Position numbers and translations under genes: made by a program. A DNA stretch of 64,000 nucleotides from Aquilaria yunnanensis (lineage: Eukaryota; Streptophyta; Magnoliopsida; Malvales; Thymelaeaceae): assembly GCA_039654915.1 (NCBI GenBank), contig CM077596.1, forward strand, positions 54,434,501-54,498,500. Direction: 5' to 3'. Shown one piece after another: positions 11,029 through 24,633 of this stretch; position 1 is the stretch's first letter; each line of letters opens with the position of its first letter. The notes beneath the pieces are model-generated. The model was given only the letters and a program-made list of their open reading frames with translations. It ran no database searches and was not told the DNA's origin.

Positions 11029-14000
11029 TAGGGTAAGCAAAAATTTGGTTTTAACTGAAATAATCAGATAATCAATAAAAATTTGGTTTTTAATCACCGA
11101 TTATAAGTGTAGATTTGGTTTCTTGTTTTAACTGATAACTGATGTCAAATTTTGTTCAATTACCAATTCACCTCAATAGTAATTCGATTACAAAAAAAAA
11201 CTGAATTTTTAAAACATAAAATGGCAACGTTTTGGTCTCAGCCTCTCCTTCTCCTCTCTGATTCTTTCATTTTGTTTCACTCTCATATCTCTATTTTCAT
11301 TTTTGAATGTCTGTCCAAACTAAAGTTTGTGAACCCTCGTTATCTCTGCTTTATTTCACTGAAAGAGGATATGAACTTGCGATTCACCATCAACAAATGT
11401 CGCTGACTTGCCAAATATCTAAGATTTCTATTTTTCCTCTCTCTGATTCACTTGATTGAATCAATTAAGCCGCCTTCTCATTTTGACTCAAAGTCACCAT
11501 TAGCATGAAGGTGTGATTTATTATTGTGTTTGAGTAAATTCGGTTTTTATTTTCGTTAAGTTACTCATGAGCTACAATATTATAGGTAACGTTGCTAAAT
11601 GTTTGTTATTTCTTCTTTGTTCATTCACAGGTACTGGCTTCTTTTATCCCCAAGAAGAGGCACTATTGTTTTTGAATGGATGGCTATGGTAACATTCTTT
11701 CTACTCAGATGTTGAAAAAACCAGTGTTAGTTAGGTGTCGTTGAATTTGCGTCACCTTTGTTATTTTTCAAAGAAACAATAAGGTAGCTATATTTCTGAA
11801 AATCCCAAAATTATGGCTTTAACTTTTTCTGCTTATATGAAATAAGGATGTCATTCCCTTATGTTGAAAAAGAAAAATTGTAGTAAGCCACACAGGTGAA
11901 TTTAGAAATTTTACGAAAGGAGTCCATATATATACAAATGTTAAATTCAATGGTAAATAATAAAACCTATAAATTCACATATATAACATAAAATCTAAAC
12001 TCATGTACAACATAAAGATTTTTTTTAAATAAAATATGAAGAATGCCCTAATTTAGCATCATCTTTTTCTACTATTGGTCGAACGACTACAAAATGAATT
12101 ATAAAATTATACATGAATTATGGGGAAAATGAGCAAAATGTGCATGTTGTATAAAATATAAAAGAAAAGGGTCCCTTTTAGCCTTTAAAATTATACATTT
12201 TCTTGTTGTTTGGCTTCTAAATTTTATCTTCTATTTGACTAGCTTCTTAATTTTTTGATATGCTTGAGTAGAAAATAGAGTAAAAAAAAGATTTAGGGGC
12301 TAGTTGGAAAATATAAGAAAGTTTAAGGACCTGTATAGACTTTTGTGATTAGAAAATTGTTAGCATGGAGACGAGACTTACACATTTTTTTTGTCTTTCT
12401 TAAAGTAAAAGATTCTCATTCTTTTCTTATAATAGAGGTTATGAAAATAATGTGATCCACAAAAAATTTTGAATAGGATCTAATTGCTAAATTATGTATT
12501 TCTTATTAACATATTTTTAGTAAAAGTGGGGAAGTACAAACCCTCATAAAATGTATATGGATTGGCCTCTGGTGAGTCATGTGAATGTTATAAGACTTTG
12601 AGATAATATTTCATTCGCTGTAGTGATTTCAAATTTTTATTTGCATTTTATGGTTATATTATGCATATAATGGTATACTAGCCACTAAACTAGGAATAGA
12701 AAAAGGTCGCTCTTAAATAGGATAGCTTTTTTTTTTTTCTTTCCATCATCTTTGTTTGACTACATTGATTTATGTATACTGCTCTGCAAAGGCCAAGCAC
12801 CTACTGTGACTTTCGAGATAGGGAAAGTCATCATCTTATTTTATATCACCAAGCCTAAGAAATTTGTATTGGTTTTTTTATACAGTACCTTAAACAAATT
12901 CCATCTGGAGTCTTAATGCTTATATTGGGCTAATAATAATATAGATAGTACATGAGATTATGAGTATCCATCTCAAATGGTGAATAAGTAATTTTATGCT
13001 CCTTAATGAAAATTTACTTGGTTTAAAATTGCACGGACTCTCTAGCTTTATTGATGTTGTTATTTCTACTTGTTGGTGTAGATGGTTTCTCGGGGAAGTC
13101 ATGATGGGCCTAATTTGCCAGAATTAGGTGGTTTTATTGCTTTTTTGCCCTATGAACCATGTCCAGCCACAAATTCCAACAGGAAAGGCTGTAACCATAT
13201 TTAAAGGTTCTGGAAAACACACATTAAGGAAGAGAAAGTAAATGTAGCCAAGGTCTTATGTATGAGGTCACTTTAAAAAGAAATAATTGATCAAGGGGAG
13301 TATAACGCTAAGTGCAAGTATTGTAATTAAGAGGCTGCTATGAGATCATTTGAAAGGAAATAAAACTAATTCTTTTAGGAATCATTTCAATTCTTTTCCT
13401 AAATGCCATGAATTAGAATCAAAGCAATTCGAATTGTATTTGGTGATAAAAATGAAGAAAGAGATGAGAGATTAACATGTTGGAAGTTTGAACAAGATGT
13501 TGTAAGAAAAGTTTAGCTTTCATGATAATTATTGATGAATTGCCTTTCAAGTTTGTGGAAATGAAGGATTTAGGCAGTTCATAAATGTTGCATGTCCTAG
13601 AATTCGTATTCCATCAAGACATACTGTTGGTAGAGATTGCTTTGATTGGTATGTAGATGTGAAGAAATATTTGAAAGAGTTGTTAAATAATACTTCCCAA
13701 AAGCTTTGTCTCACCACTGATACATGGTCCTTTTTTTACAAAAAGTGAATTACATGTGTCTCACTACTCATTTCAGAGATAGATATTGGAATTGCATAAG
13801 AAGATATTCAATTTTTGTCCAACAATAGGTCATAGGGGTAAGACTATAGGAAGGGATATTGAAAATTTTCTTCTTCACTGGGGTATTGATAAATATTCAC
13901 TATCATAGTTGACAATGTTAGTTCAAATGATGTAGTAATTGAGTGGTTGAAAAATAAAATCAACTAGGGTACAAGTGTTGTCAATTGCAAGTACTTACAT

Positions 14001-15833
14001 ATAAGATGCGTAGCATATATCATTAATCTTGTTGTTATTGATGGATTAAAAGAGATGAATAGTTCCATATTGAATTTTAGAGCTGTTGTTAAGTTTGTAA
14101 GACAATCTCCACAAAGATATTTTGAGTTCAAAAAACGTGTTAAAAAGGAGAAGATTGATAGCAAATGTTTGTTGTGTATAGATGTTAGTGCTAGGTGGAA
14201 TTTCACATATTTAATGTTGAATGCTACCTAAAAATTTGAAAGGGCCTTTGAGTTATATGCTGGGGAGAGTCCAATTTTTTTTATTTGAGCTAAAGGAGAC
14301 TGGGGTGCTTACAGATACTGATTGGGTTAATATGAGAAGATTGGTCACTTTTTCTGAAAAACTTTATGAGTTAACTTATAGGATTTTTGGTTCATCGAAT
14401 GTTACATTGAATACTTTTTTCAATGAGATTTTTGAACTTGATGATCTCCTACAAGAATGGCTACTAAGTGAAGGCATTGAATTTACCTTAATGGCTTCAA
14501 AGATGAAGGAAAAATATGAAAAATATTGAGACAATGCTAAAAATATGAAGATGTTGATATACATGGTTGTTATTCTTGACCAACGTGACAAATTGAAGTA
14601 TATTGAGTTTATTTTGAATGATATATATTAGCATAAGCAAGATGTGGGGGCTTGGATAATACAAAAGGTTAAAGATTCTTTAAATGAGATGTTTACTTCG
14701 AATAATCAATAGTTGAAACCAAAGTTAGGTGAGCCAAGTGGTGTAAATAAGGAATTTGCTTATAGACAAACCATACCTTAATTTGAAGTCCAACATAGGA
14801 AATGGCTAATTTCAAATGAAAGGAAAAAGAAGTTTAGGTCACTGATGGGTAATGATGAGTTTGAATGAGCAATATGAACGCAGTGATGATGAATTTGATA
14901 TCTTACACTGGTGGAAATTGAATAGTGGATGTTAGCTTGTTCTTGGTGAAATGATCCATGATGTGTTAGTAGTTTTTATATCTATAGTTGCTTTTGAATC
15001 AACATTTAGCACAGACAAAGTGTTCTTGATGCATTTAGGAGTTCATTGACTCCTTAGATGGTGCAAGATTTGATTTGTAGTCAAGATTGGTTTAGGAGAA
15101 AAATGATCCATGTTGTTGAGGAGGACTTAGAGGAGATTGAAAAACTTGAAGAAGGTACTTGAAATAGCATTAGATTAAGATTGGATTTCCTAAAAATGTT
15201 TGTTTTTTAACATTTCTTTCTTTATTTTTTTTTTGTGTGTTTGTTTATTCCTTTATGATAAATATTTCTAAAGTGACATCAGGTCCTTTAATCTTAGATA
15301 TTTGAAGGAAAATTTAGGTATGATGTCTAATTCAGATTTTTCATCTAATAATGTTCTGTTATGTTATGTGTATATATAATATTATAGTATTTTTTGTTGT
15401 CTTAACAGCTGAAGCAATGGATAAAGTATGAACAGTCATAACTGGAATGGATGTTTGGATTTAGTTTGTTGTATTTTAGTTGTGTTATGTTTGGAGAACT
15501 TTGGTGTATTTACTTTGTTGTGTTATACTTGGATTTAGTTAGTTGCATTATTATGTTTGGATTTAGAATGATTGTTTGAATTTGGATTTCGATGGATGTT
15601 TGGAAATCTTTGCCTTGATGAATTGTTTGTCTTTTGGTTTGAAATATGAAATTTTGGTTATTTGGGTAAAAAATCAAAAATTGGATTTTGTTTTTGATCA
15701 ATTTGGTTTTTAGTTAATTCATGTTTTATATAGATTTTGGTTTATTCGGTTATTAATACTAAACATAGAATACAAAAAAAAAATTAATTATTTAGTTTCA
15801 ATTAAAACCGAATAGACTGATTGCTCACCCTTA
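11029..15833 (+). mobile_element. Autonomous-type hAT element, 4.8 kb, degraded
   Basis: The left end TAGGGTAAGCAA (11029-11040) matches the complement of the right end, TAAGGGTGAGCAA (complement of 15821-15833). Both subterminal regions carry the TTTGGTTTTA / CGGTTTTAA theme. The interior encodes a decayed hAT transposase on the plus strand. The flanking 8-mers AACAAAAG and GCCAAGTG agree at only four positions, so the target duplication has decayed or one end is slightly misplaced. Confidence 0.8.
13081..15162 (+). pseudogene. hAT (Ac-like, RICESLEEPER type) transposase, broken
   Basis: The coding trace starts at an ATG at 13081. A BED zinc-finger remnant with AKCKYCN follows near 13308-13325. 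The trace continues with IDELPFKFVE, then VGRDCFDWYVDV and LTTDTW (first catalytic region, ~13540-13730). HIRCVAYIINLVV lies near 14000 and DVSARWNFTYLML near 14180-14220. An open 102-codon piece at 14221-14529 has NVTLNTFFNEIFE and MASKMKEKYEKY. The C-terminal dimerisation region is near 14940-15100 (LHWWKLNS, VAFESTFSTD, and QDWFR). About ten stops and several frameshifts interrupt it, so it is inactive. Residue positions cannot be fixed because the frame changes. Confidence 0.85.
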
Positions 15834-15841
15834 GCCAAGTG

Positions 15842-16370
15842 TCCCTGAGCTTTAAACCAATTGGTCTAAGGCTGTGAGACATATTCTTTCTTAAAGGTAT
15901 TGATTTGAATGGTTGAAAAGAACCCATTAATCTATATGCTTAAAAACATACATATGTCATTTTTAAAAGAAAATTTATATATTGCAAAAGAACATCCAAA
16001 TATTTACAAAGAATATTTAATATGTCAACAACAACATGCAACATATTGAGTTCTTATAAAGAATCTAGATGTTCATATGTTAAACGGCTATATATTATTT
16101 TGTTGAGAATATGTGGTGCATTACATAATTATATTCTTGCAAAGTGATATTGCACCTTGTTAGTCCAAAATGTGAAGGAGGGAGAATAAGAACAAGAAAA
16201 TGTCAAATTTTAAAATTTAAATAAGTAAATGTATTATAAAAGTAAGAGCAGAAACGACATTTAAAATATAAAAATTATGTCACCTAGGTTGCATAATAGT
16301 TATAAGAATTGGACACGTTGGTCAAATTACTTCAACAGTAAATCGTAACACTCATAGGCTTGGATATCGG
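15842..16370. other. AT-rich spacer without gene
   Basis: No ORF of note, no RNA gene and no paired ends were recognised between the right end of the hAT element and the Stowaway fragment. Confidence 0.4.
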
Positions 16371-16565
16371 CTCATTAATCTAGGATTTTTTATTTTCAAC
16401 ATGTTAATATATAAATAAAAAATCTTTGCATACAAATGATAAATCAAAATATGTAGTTTCTAAATATATATTTTTTAATTTTTTCTAACAAACAATAATA
16501 TGAAAAAAATCAAGTCAAAATACAACCAAAAATCAAATGGAGCAAAGATTTCGGGACGGAGGGAG
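16371..16565. mobile_element. Stowaway-like MITE fragment lacking its left end
   Basis: It is about 85% alike by eye to positions 8252-8443, including TTTTTTATTTTCAACAT and ACAAACAATAATAT. It ends in the intact right terminus GGGACGGAGGGAG followed by TA (16566-16567). The ~40 bp carrying the left inverted repeat is missing, so it can no longer move. Confidence 0.88.
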
Positions 16566-16849
16566 TATTTAATACTTAACCTTGGTACTATTCCAGATTA
16601 ACTAAGCACATCTAATTTAGTAGCCTGGCCAATGTCAATGTTTTTTTGAGACATTAAAAACACTCTTTTTTGGACTAGATGAGTAATATAAATGTTTGGC
16701 TATGAATTTCGTAACATATAACTTAGCACTGAATCTTCCATTAGTTTGTATTGTAGCTTTGCAGTCAAATCTTGTCATTGATTAATGACATTTAACATTA
16801 TCATCTATTTTGTAACTTTCACTCAGCCTTCAATAAAATAATAAATAAT

Positions 16850-17063
16850 TCAATCCAACAATTTACCTTGCTTATCCTTGTAAAACTTACTTCTTTCGAA
16901 TGCTAAATCCAATTTTTTTTCATACTTATTATAGAAGAGATATACATCTTCCTCACAATCAAATTTCATTCCAACTTTAGGTATGACATGTTCTAAGATG
17001 TTTAAATGAATTGGGTTTACAATTTTGGTATTATAGTCAATTGGGTTATCTTTATTATCATGT
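16850..17063 (-). pseudogene. FAR1/FHY3-type DNA-binding domain fragment
   Basis: An open minus-strand stretch of about 70 codons, ending at a stop at 16850, contains PKVGMKFDCEEDVYLFYNKY. This is the typical opening of the FAR1 DNA-binding domain (family form P-x-x-GM-x-F-x-SEEEAY-x-FY-x-x-YA). The cysteine/histidine part of the domain is not found downstream. FAR1 domains occur in light-signalling factors derived from MULE transposases and in MULEs themselves. Surrounded by transposon debris, this is more likely a transposon remnant than a host gene. Confidence 0.7.
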
Positions 17064-20000
17064 TAAACAGTGTTGTTCTCAGAGAAATCATGTCAGTTAG
17101 ATACTTCATGAATTGAAAGTAACAATCTTTGACAAGATTGAGTTTTGGTTTCCATAATTGATTGCTTGTTTTTCATAATCTTACAAAGTTAATATTTGAG
17201 TATTAATTGAAAATACTACAAACAAATTGTTATAATATTATGTTTAGATACATTAAACAAGAACATTGACTGATTGCCGTTGTATACATCAGGACACTTG
17301 AATTAAAGAGTGAACATTAGCTAAAACACAAAAGTATAATATTACAAGGATGCTCTTTAATGTTATGAAATTTTGCTGTGTTTTGTGTGAGATTTCATTT
17401 GCTGATGGTATGTCTATATGGTACAAAAGTTTTGCAATTTGTCATTTTTTCATGCTAAAATATCATAATATGCCGTGTTCACATATTAATGAGCTTTTAT
17501 ATATATTTTGCCAGTTTATCACGACATTTCACATGATATGTATTGCAATATGTAGACATGCAATGTATGGGGAGGTAATTTTTTTTATCATTTTTTTGTT
17601 ACTCAAAGGCATTTATCAAGTGTATACAATTGAGAGCACATATATATCTATGGGAAATGGATGTTTGCTTTTTCCGGACTAGAAGGCTACTAGACTAGCG
17701 TATCATGTTATATTAAAGTATTATACATAAATATATAAATGATAAAATAAAACTAATACACATATTTTGACAGAAATATTAATTTAATTTTTTATTTACA
17801 AATGAAATATTTTAACATGGGATGAGGATGTTGTTTTTGCAAAACAAATTAAGAAAAAAGCGTCATACTTTAAGTCACATAGGAACTCAGTATCGTATTA
17901 AGAGATTATTGTTATTATTAGAGACTATTTTTTTTTCATGCACCAATAATTTTTTTTTCTATATATTCCATTTTGTATGTTTTTTTTTGTATAAAAAATA
18001 TTGCCTTTCATATTTGTTTTATTTGTATTTATAAAATTATGATGAAAATAATTAGCATCCTTATAAAAAGGTGTAAAGAATTATATTTAATGTATTTTAT
18101 CTTAAAATAATATTCTAGTATATTTTTTACGAATTTGGCAACAATAGGTAATATATTATATCATGTGGTATATCTATGGCTTATGAGGTGTGGTATATCT
18201 ACCGGTAATGGTATTTCATATATTAAAATGATTGCTAATAGTCATAAAAAATATACAAAGTAGTTACACATAATATCATGACTAAAATTACGATTCAGTT
18301 AACAGTATGAGAAATAAACTAAAAAAACAAAACACAAAATAAAAACATTATTCACTTAAGTAATACTCATAGTTAGAAAACATTTCTCTCAAGGCATAAA
18401 GTTCACATGATTAATTGAACTGAAAACCATTCTATTCTATCATTTTTTTATGCTACTGGCACATTAACTCTAATCATAGGAACACATAAGCTGCCACGAT
18501 TACTATATTTAATTAGGAAAAGGTAAAACACTAGTTCAACTAATTGTTCATGGTGATAACAACGGACAAGGCCTACAATGAGTTAGACCAGCTTTGTTCT
18601 TTCAACGGAACAAATTTTGATGACAACAAAGTGAAGAACATGCTATTTTTTTAGGGATTACCTAGTTTGAACTATCTGGTCGCGATAATGAATGAGACAG
18701 ATTCATTAAGGGGGTTGAGGGTTTCAAGAAAGTAATAATTTATGAACGTGTTAATACTCATAATATGAAATTAATAACCATTCTAGTTGTCAATGGAAGT
18801 TTTTTTTAAGGAGAAATAAGGTCAGAAAGTGCGACACACTAGCTTTTGCGTTTTAGATTAATGTCAGTTTTCATCCATATTTTTTTGGATTTGTTTTCTT
18901 TTGGGTATTTACATTGCAAATGCTATAGGTGTGTCAATGAAAGAATTGTGACACGTGTTGTCGCTTGGGTGCCTTAATTATGAGTTGAGGCAACACATTC
19001 ATCTATCTATTTTTTTAGTCTATCTATTTTTTTAGTCTCTTAATATGTGTGATTTACGTCTTGCTCCATATGCTTGGAAGTTTAAATCTTTGATTTTCTA
19101 TTACTATTTTAAATTCTTTATTTTGGCTTCCATGTTTACATAAGATATATACGTTACCTTTCTAACAATTTTGAAATGATTTGTTATGTGAGGCTTTGAT
19201 TTTTAAGATGGTCTTAGGTGTTAAAGGGCAAAGTTGAGGGTTAATAAGAAATTTATTTTTGATTATTAGGTGAAATACACAAATAAGCTGCCAAAAGAGT
19301 TTGTGGTTGCGTGTAGTTATCGCATATTCAAGTTTTGAAAGGAGGGTTTACTACAAGAGAATTGTTTTATCAGAGAGTGAGTGCATTTCATGATTGCTTT
19401 TAGAACATCATGAGGAGATATTCTTTTTATTTAACATGAGGGATGTGGTGGCATAGGTAGTGTTGGGACTCTACGTGTTTAGTTACATGAAATAGATTAA
19501 CAATGCTATGAGTAGAATAGATTGCATAAAGAATATGTTCAGTAATTGTGTACTTGTTGTTCCAAAATCTTTCAAACTTATTATTACAATTTCCCTCTTT
19601 CCACGTGGAAACAATTTTTTGAGACATTGATGCTTCCAACTTGCAGCCTTAACAAAGTGATCTTTGACATCATCATGCCCATATCTTCCATTTTTCCAAA
19701 TATAATCAATCAATTCAACTATTTCTTCTCCTATTTTTTTATTACAAATCTACTTCATCAATGCAAATCTAATACATGCAGATTTCTCACACAAGATCTA
19801 TTAAAAAGCCATTTCTCCTTCACTTCTTCCTCTGCCTCCTTCAAGTTTTGCACCTTTTTTTTTCTTTTATCAAGTACTGCTGCTTCTGAGCACATAAAGT
19901 ATGTTTGAGTTCTTCATATTATATCCAAGTAAAAGATTGTTTCTTCTTTTGTTCTTTTCTTTCAACCCTTCACTTTTAATTGTGTTAGGCTGTCACAAAT

Positions 20001-20853
20001 TATTATTGTTATGCACACCACACCACCTAACGCCTAAACATAATCTTAAGCAATGTTGTGGTATAATTTAGTGAGGAAAAATAGCATCGTAGAATAGGGT
20101 TTTAAGTCCACTGTTTCACTAAATCCTAGGAACCAGATCTTGTAGCTTGGTAAATACGGTATTCATGCCATGTATGAGGTAGAAAAGATAACAAAGTCAC
20201 CATTGGTGCCCTAAGGACCAAGGTCAAATGTTAGGCCAAAACTGCCCCAAGGAACAGTAACCTACACTTGCAATATTTGAATTCAATTTTTTTATGTGTT
20301 TAGAAGATTCACTATTAGTTTTATTGAATCAAACCACCTTACTAACATAAAGATTAAGCTTTTAGCTCGTTGTCTTGTTCAATTAGTGCCACAATCAATA
20401 AGTCGAATATTAAGTTGAACCTAGCATGATTTTAAACATTGTCTTTATAGAAACATTCCATAAATCTTCTTAGTTAGTTTTGATTGATCTTATGGCTCAC
20501 AATCACATTTTTAATCCAGATTTGGTAGCAGGTAAGCAATAAACATCTTCAGACTGAGTAGGTACACAATAGTCAACTCTTAGTCAACATAGAACACTTT
20601 ACAAGCATGCATTGATTACCATTGATATAAAGATGTTAAATTTTACACCTTATGAACATTTTTCATGGAGGCAATTTAAGTACAAAATACATGTTCATCA
20701 TTCATACAATCCAATCACAAGTAATACATTACACACCTAAACCAAAAAGTACAACAACTCTCTACATCATAAGCTGCCTTGCCACACACATGCACATCAT
20801 AGCCTGACTATATGCACTGCAAATTACTAGAAATATTCCTAGCATATATTGAT
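17064..20853. other. Long AT-rich region, no supported gene
   Basis: Open frames here are short and low-complexity. Two stretches look faintly protein-like. On the plus strand near 18590-18720, the words FNGTNFDD and MNETDS resemble the start of a copia gag. On the minus strand at 19483-19713, a 76-codon frame has GRYGHDDVKDHF and KAASWKHQCLKK, which I do not recognise. Both lie among stops and frameshifts. The rest holds no gene, RNA or clear repeat that I could support. Confidence 0.35.
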
Positions 20854-20870
20854 CTTATAACTATAAAGTT

Positions 20871-22063
20871 TTTTTTTGAACAGCCAAAGAAGTACTTTTA
20901 TTAAAGAAATTAAAAATAGCACAAAGTATAATCTAGCAAGAGCTAGACACAACATTCACCCATATACTTTAATTTCCTTAGAACCTGAAACTTAGAAAAT
21001 GAATAAATCTGACCACCTGTTCTACAAGCAATTTTGCAGTGCCTGATATGGATTCGATACGCACTTAAACTAACAATAATTCAAATTGGAGTCTTCATTT
21101 TTTCAACCACAAAAAGAAAATGCTTGAATCCCCATCAGAGTCTGATCATTTTCCAACCTTGTGCCATTAGGCAAAATTTTATTTCTTCTTCCCTAAAGTG
21201 TAAAGGTTGTAATGAACTTCACTGCATCTCATGCCCTCATCTGTCCTTTGCTAGCTGCAGTTGGAAACTCGTCCAAAACATGTTGTAGGGAGATATAAAA
21301 ATATTCATCCAATTTTCACCAGGCACGCAAATTCTTCCACAACAATCTTGCAAACTTGCACAATACCAAAGTATGCTCCTCCGAATCTTCATTTTCTCTG
21401 CACAACAAGCATCAATTATCCTTAACACTAAATCCCCTTTTTCCCAAGTTTTGCAAGGTTGGCAGTTGATGTAGCCAAGCTTTCCATATGTAGACATTGA
21501 ATTTTTGTGGCACCCATGCATTCCACTTGGTCGGAAAAAACCTTTGCCCTCCCTAAGAGAAGATGTCATCCAAGGTCTATAACAATTGCCTTATTGTGAA
21601 GACTTCTTTTGCATCACCTTGCCACCACCACTTGTCCTCTAAAGCTTGCTGCACTCGAACACCAATTAGATCCTATAATAATTTTGAAAATTCTCCTAAC
21701 TTCCTTCCTCGCAACTCTCTTCTCCACCCCCATACCCAACACTCCTCATTTTCACCCATACACCACCATTCACTCACCTGACAATCCATTTTTTCCTCTA
21801 AACTAAACAACCAAGGATATTTTTCCAGTGGCGGACTCTTGCCAACGCAAATGTTAGACCGAACTTTGTTCTTTCCCTACTCCCCATCTTCTTCCTAAAT
21901 GACTTTATAAACTCCACCCCATACTTTAACTCAAACTTGGATTTTACAATTTCCCCCATACCCCAACTGTATGACTCTCTTCTATTGACCTTTTATACCT
22001 CCATCACTCTTAAAAATACATTTGATGACCTTAACCGATAACGCACTTTCTTCCTTTTTAAAA
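20871..22063 (-). mobile_element. 5'-truncated LINE (L1 clade) insertion
   Basis: A minus-strand LINE tail is flanked by a 17-bp target duplication with two mismatches, CTTATAACTATAAAGTT (20854-20870) and CCTATAACTATGAAGTT (22064-22080). The short T-run at the left edge corresponds to the poly(A) end of the minus-strand copy. At ~1.2 kb it carries only the end of ORF2. Truncation at the 5' end and a long duplication are classical outcomes of target-primed reverse transcription. Confidence 0.88.
21237..21980 (-). pseudogene. LINE ORF2 C-terminus (zf-RVT region), broken
   Basis: Read on the minus strand, it opens with FPWLFSLEEKMDC and WGWRRELRGRKLGEF, typical of the linker after plant L1 reverse transcriptase. 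It continues with EDKWWWQ. The zinc-binding zf-RVT region then follows (~21540-21330) with KWNAWVPQKFNVYIWKAW and LHQLPTLQNLGKKG. Cysteine codons expected for CLLC and EHTLVLC can be made out in shifted frames. Several frameshifts and stops make it inactive. The reverse transcriptase catalytic part was never copied. Confidence 0.85.
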
Positions 22064-22080
22064 CCTATAACTATGAAGTT

Positions 22081-24360
22081 GAACTCAGATAAACACATAC
22101 CTGCTGATAAAAACACTAACAAAATACTAACTAAAGGTCAGTGCTTCTCTTTTCTTCCCCCTAAAATCAAAGAAACAATAAGGGTGGGTTCATGAATCTT
22201 TGAACTTAACAAGTGGTAAAGGTCTTTTTTACAAGCAAAGACATGTTAGTCAAAGAATATCATAATAGACACATAATGGACACTGATGCATGTAATGAGA
22301 CACAAACTCATTTAAACACACACACACACACACACACTCACACACACACAAAAACAAAATGATCAATAAGGCCAATGTCCTTCTAATACAAGTAACCAAC
22401 AAAAAATTCAATGAGCTCAAGAAACCATCTTGTTTTGGCCCTAAGTAGGTTTCTTAGTTACTTGTGGTTTTTATCAATATGCTAGCATGTGACTCAAGGA
22501 CTCAAGCATGGGTTCTTAGTTCAATTCCTCCTTCAATTAAGGTTAGGTCATATGACTCCACGCCTTAACTGCCCTATCTTGTTTCATTCATCATAAGCCA
22601 AATTTTAATTCAATCAATAATGAATACATGTTTAGATTAGAATTATAGAATCATAGAAACAAGTAAGAAATCCGTTTACCTTAGAACCTTGAATTCGTAG
22701 AAGACACTAGTTTTAATCTCGATTTTTACTTTGCTAATTAGCCTTCTTGTATTTAGCTTCTAACTTGTCACTAACCACATAATTTTGATTAATTATTAAT
22801 TAATATCAATCTAATAATAATTATTAACTTAATTTAAGAATAAAACAAACATACAAATTTTTTTATGTTTTTGACCAACAGTTTCCGTACCTATTCAAGC
22901 CTTGAACTGAAACTTCAAAATTGGCTTCTTGCTTCACAAGCCATCTCTCTTTAGCTTACAACCCTTTTCTCTCTTAGTGTAGAATGTTCTTTCTTTTTAG
23001 GAAAAATAAACTAAATTTCTGATCAAAACATGAGCAAGGCCATGGCTTATATAACATACATGGCTTCATCATTACGCTCATGACATCTAGCTTTCTTTAT
23101 TTACCATGTTGACACTTCAATGCTTAAGCTTATGCTTTGTAAGCCATCTATCATCCTTGCCACTTAAGGAAGCAAGAAGCTGCTACCTGGTTCTCATTTC
23201 ATGCATATTATTCTTATGTTGCCATTTTGAATGACACTTGCCACCACATATGTAATTTATTATGTAAAGTTGTCACCTAGAATTATTTTAGATTGTCCCT
23301 TAACACACAAGTGTCATTTTAACTCATGTTTTTGCCACCCAAAAGCCAAGTGTCTAGCTATCAATGTTTAGCCCATCAACCATTGGCATAAGTCATGTGT
23401 GTAAAAATTATTTTGATCTTAGCTATTTTATAACCAGATTTTTCTTATTAGCCAAATTAATCAAATTTTACTGTTTGCTAATAACTTGTTTCTATTAAAC
23501 ATGCAAACCAGCTTTCCAACTCACTCACAACAAAGTGCGGGTGATTTTACTATTTCAGCATAAAGGACAAATAAAACTTTTCTAGGAAATGAGGTTTCTA
23601 TAAACATAGGAGCTAGATTTTGATTTTTTCTTTTCAGGATTTGATTGAATAGGAATTAAACTTTCCATTCCCACTCGTTACTGTTCAACATGTATATTAT
23701 ACATTAAAGCGGAAGAGGTGGGTATGGTTGTAACAAGTGGCATGTTTGCTGTGGTATAATGATGGGTTTGGTCCATTATTTTTGGTAGTTGGTGCATCCT
23801 GGGTGGTTGTTTTTGCATAGTTGTAGTTGAACCTTCTTTCCAAGCAACACACCACATGTGTCCACATTTATGGGGATAATGACGGTGACATCTCCGTATT
23901 TGTTTTGTTTTGTTATTGAGGGTATTGGGTTTTTAGATGTTGCGATGATACAATTGTTGAAGAATTACTATTATATTTTTTCATTGTTTGGTTGTTGTAG
24001 TATTAGGTCAGCTTTGAAGTTGCATCCGAGCCAAGGCAATGGCTGGGTTAAAGGCTAGCTGGTAGCTTGGTTTATACTCAATTGACCTGAGGCCCAAACG
24101 ACATGCACAAAAGGTGCAGTTTTCTCTTGGTATGTGGTTCAAGTATAGATGGGTAGTGAGATACATCTACTGCTTAAGTGCTGGGAGAGATTCCCTTGCC
24201 GTTGAAAATTTTTCAACCAACAAACGGGTTCCTCTTGCCTTGGAAGGCAGTTGATGAGACAATTGCAGAAGAAATATTTGCCAAATTTCAAACTCATCAT
24301 CCAATATAATGATTTTAACAATTAAACCCCCAAGTTAGTGATGCGGTGAAGCATATGCCA
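22081..24360. other. Intergenic or LTR-like region, no supported gene
   Basis: No credible ORF is seen. The sequence at 22380-23560 is A/T-rich with CCACC-rich phrases and a minus-strand TATA-like motif near 23050. This would fit an old LTR of a minus-strand retrotransposon, but I could not pair it with a second copy. The LINE at 20871-22063 appears to have landed in the same unit. Confidence 0.35.
22315..22350. repeat. (CA)n microsatellite
   Basis: About 36 bp of CA repeats with a single CT interruption. Confidence 0.9.
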
Positions 24361-24368
24361 CTAGCTAG

Positions 24369-24595
24369 TAGGGGTGAGCATGGGTTGGGTAAACCCGAAA
24401 CCGAAACCGAACCACCCCCATTGGGTTGGGTTGGGTTGGGTAAAAATTGATCATGGTTCTCGGGTTGGTTCCACGTATAGGAGAATCGACGGTTTTTGGG
24501 TTGGTTCTGGTTCCATATGGAACCAACCCGAGGTGGAACCGAACCCGAGATATATATATAATTATATAATAAAAATTATAGTATTACTAATATAT

Positions 24596-24633
<38 letters not shown>
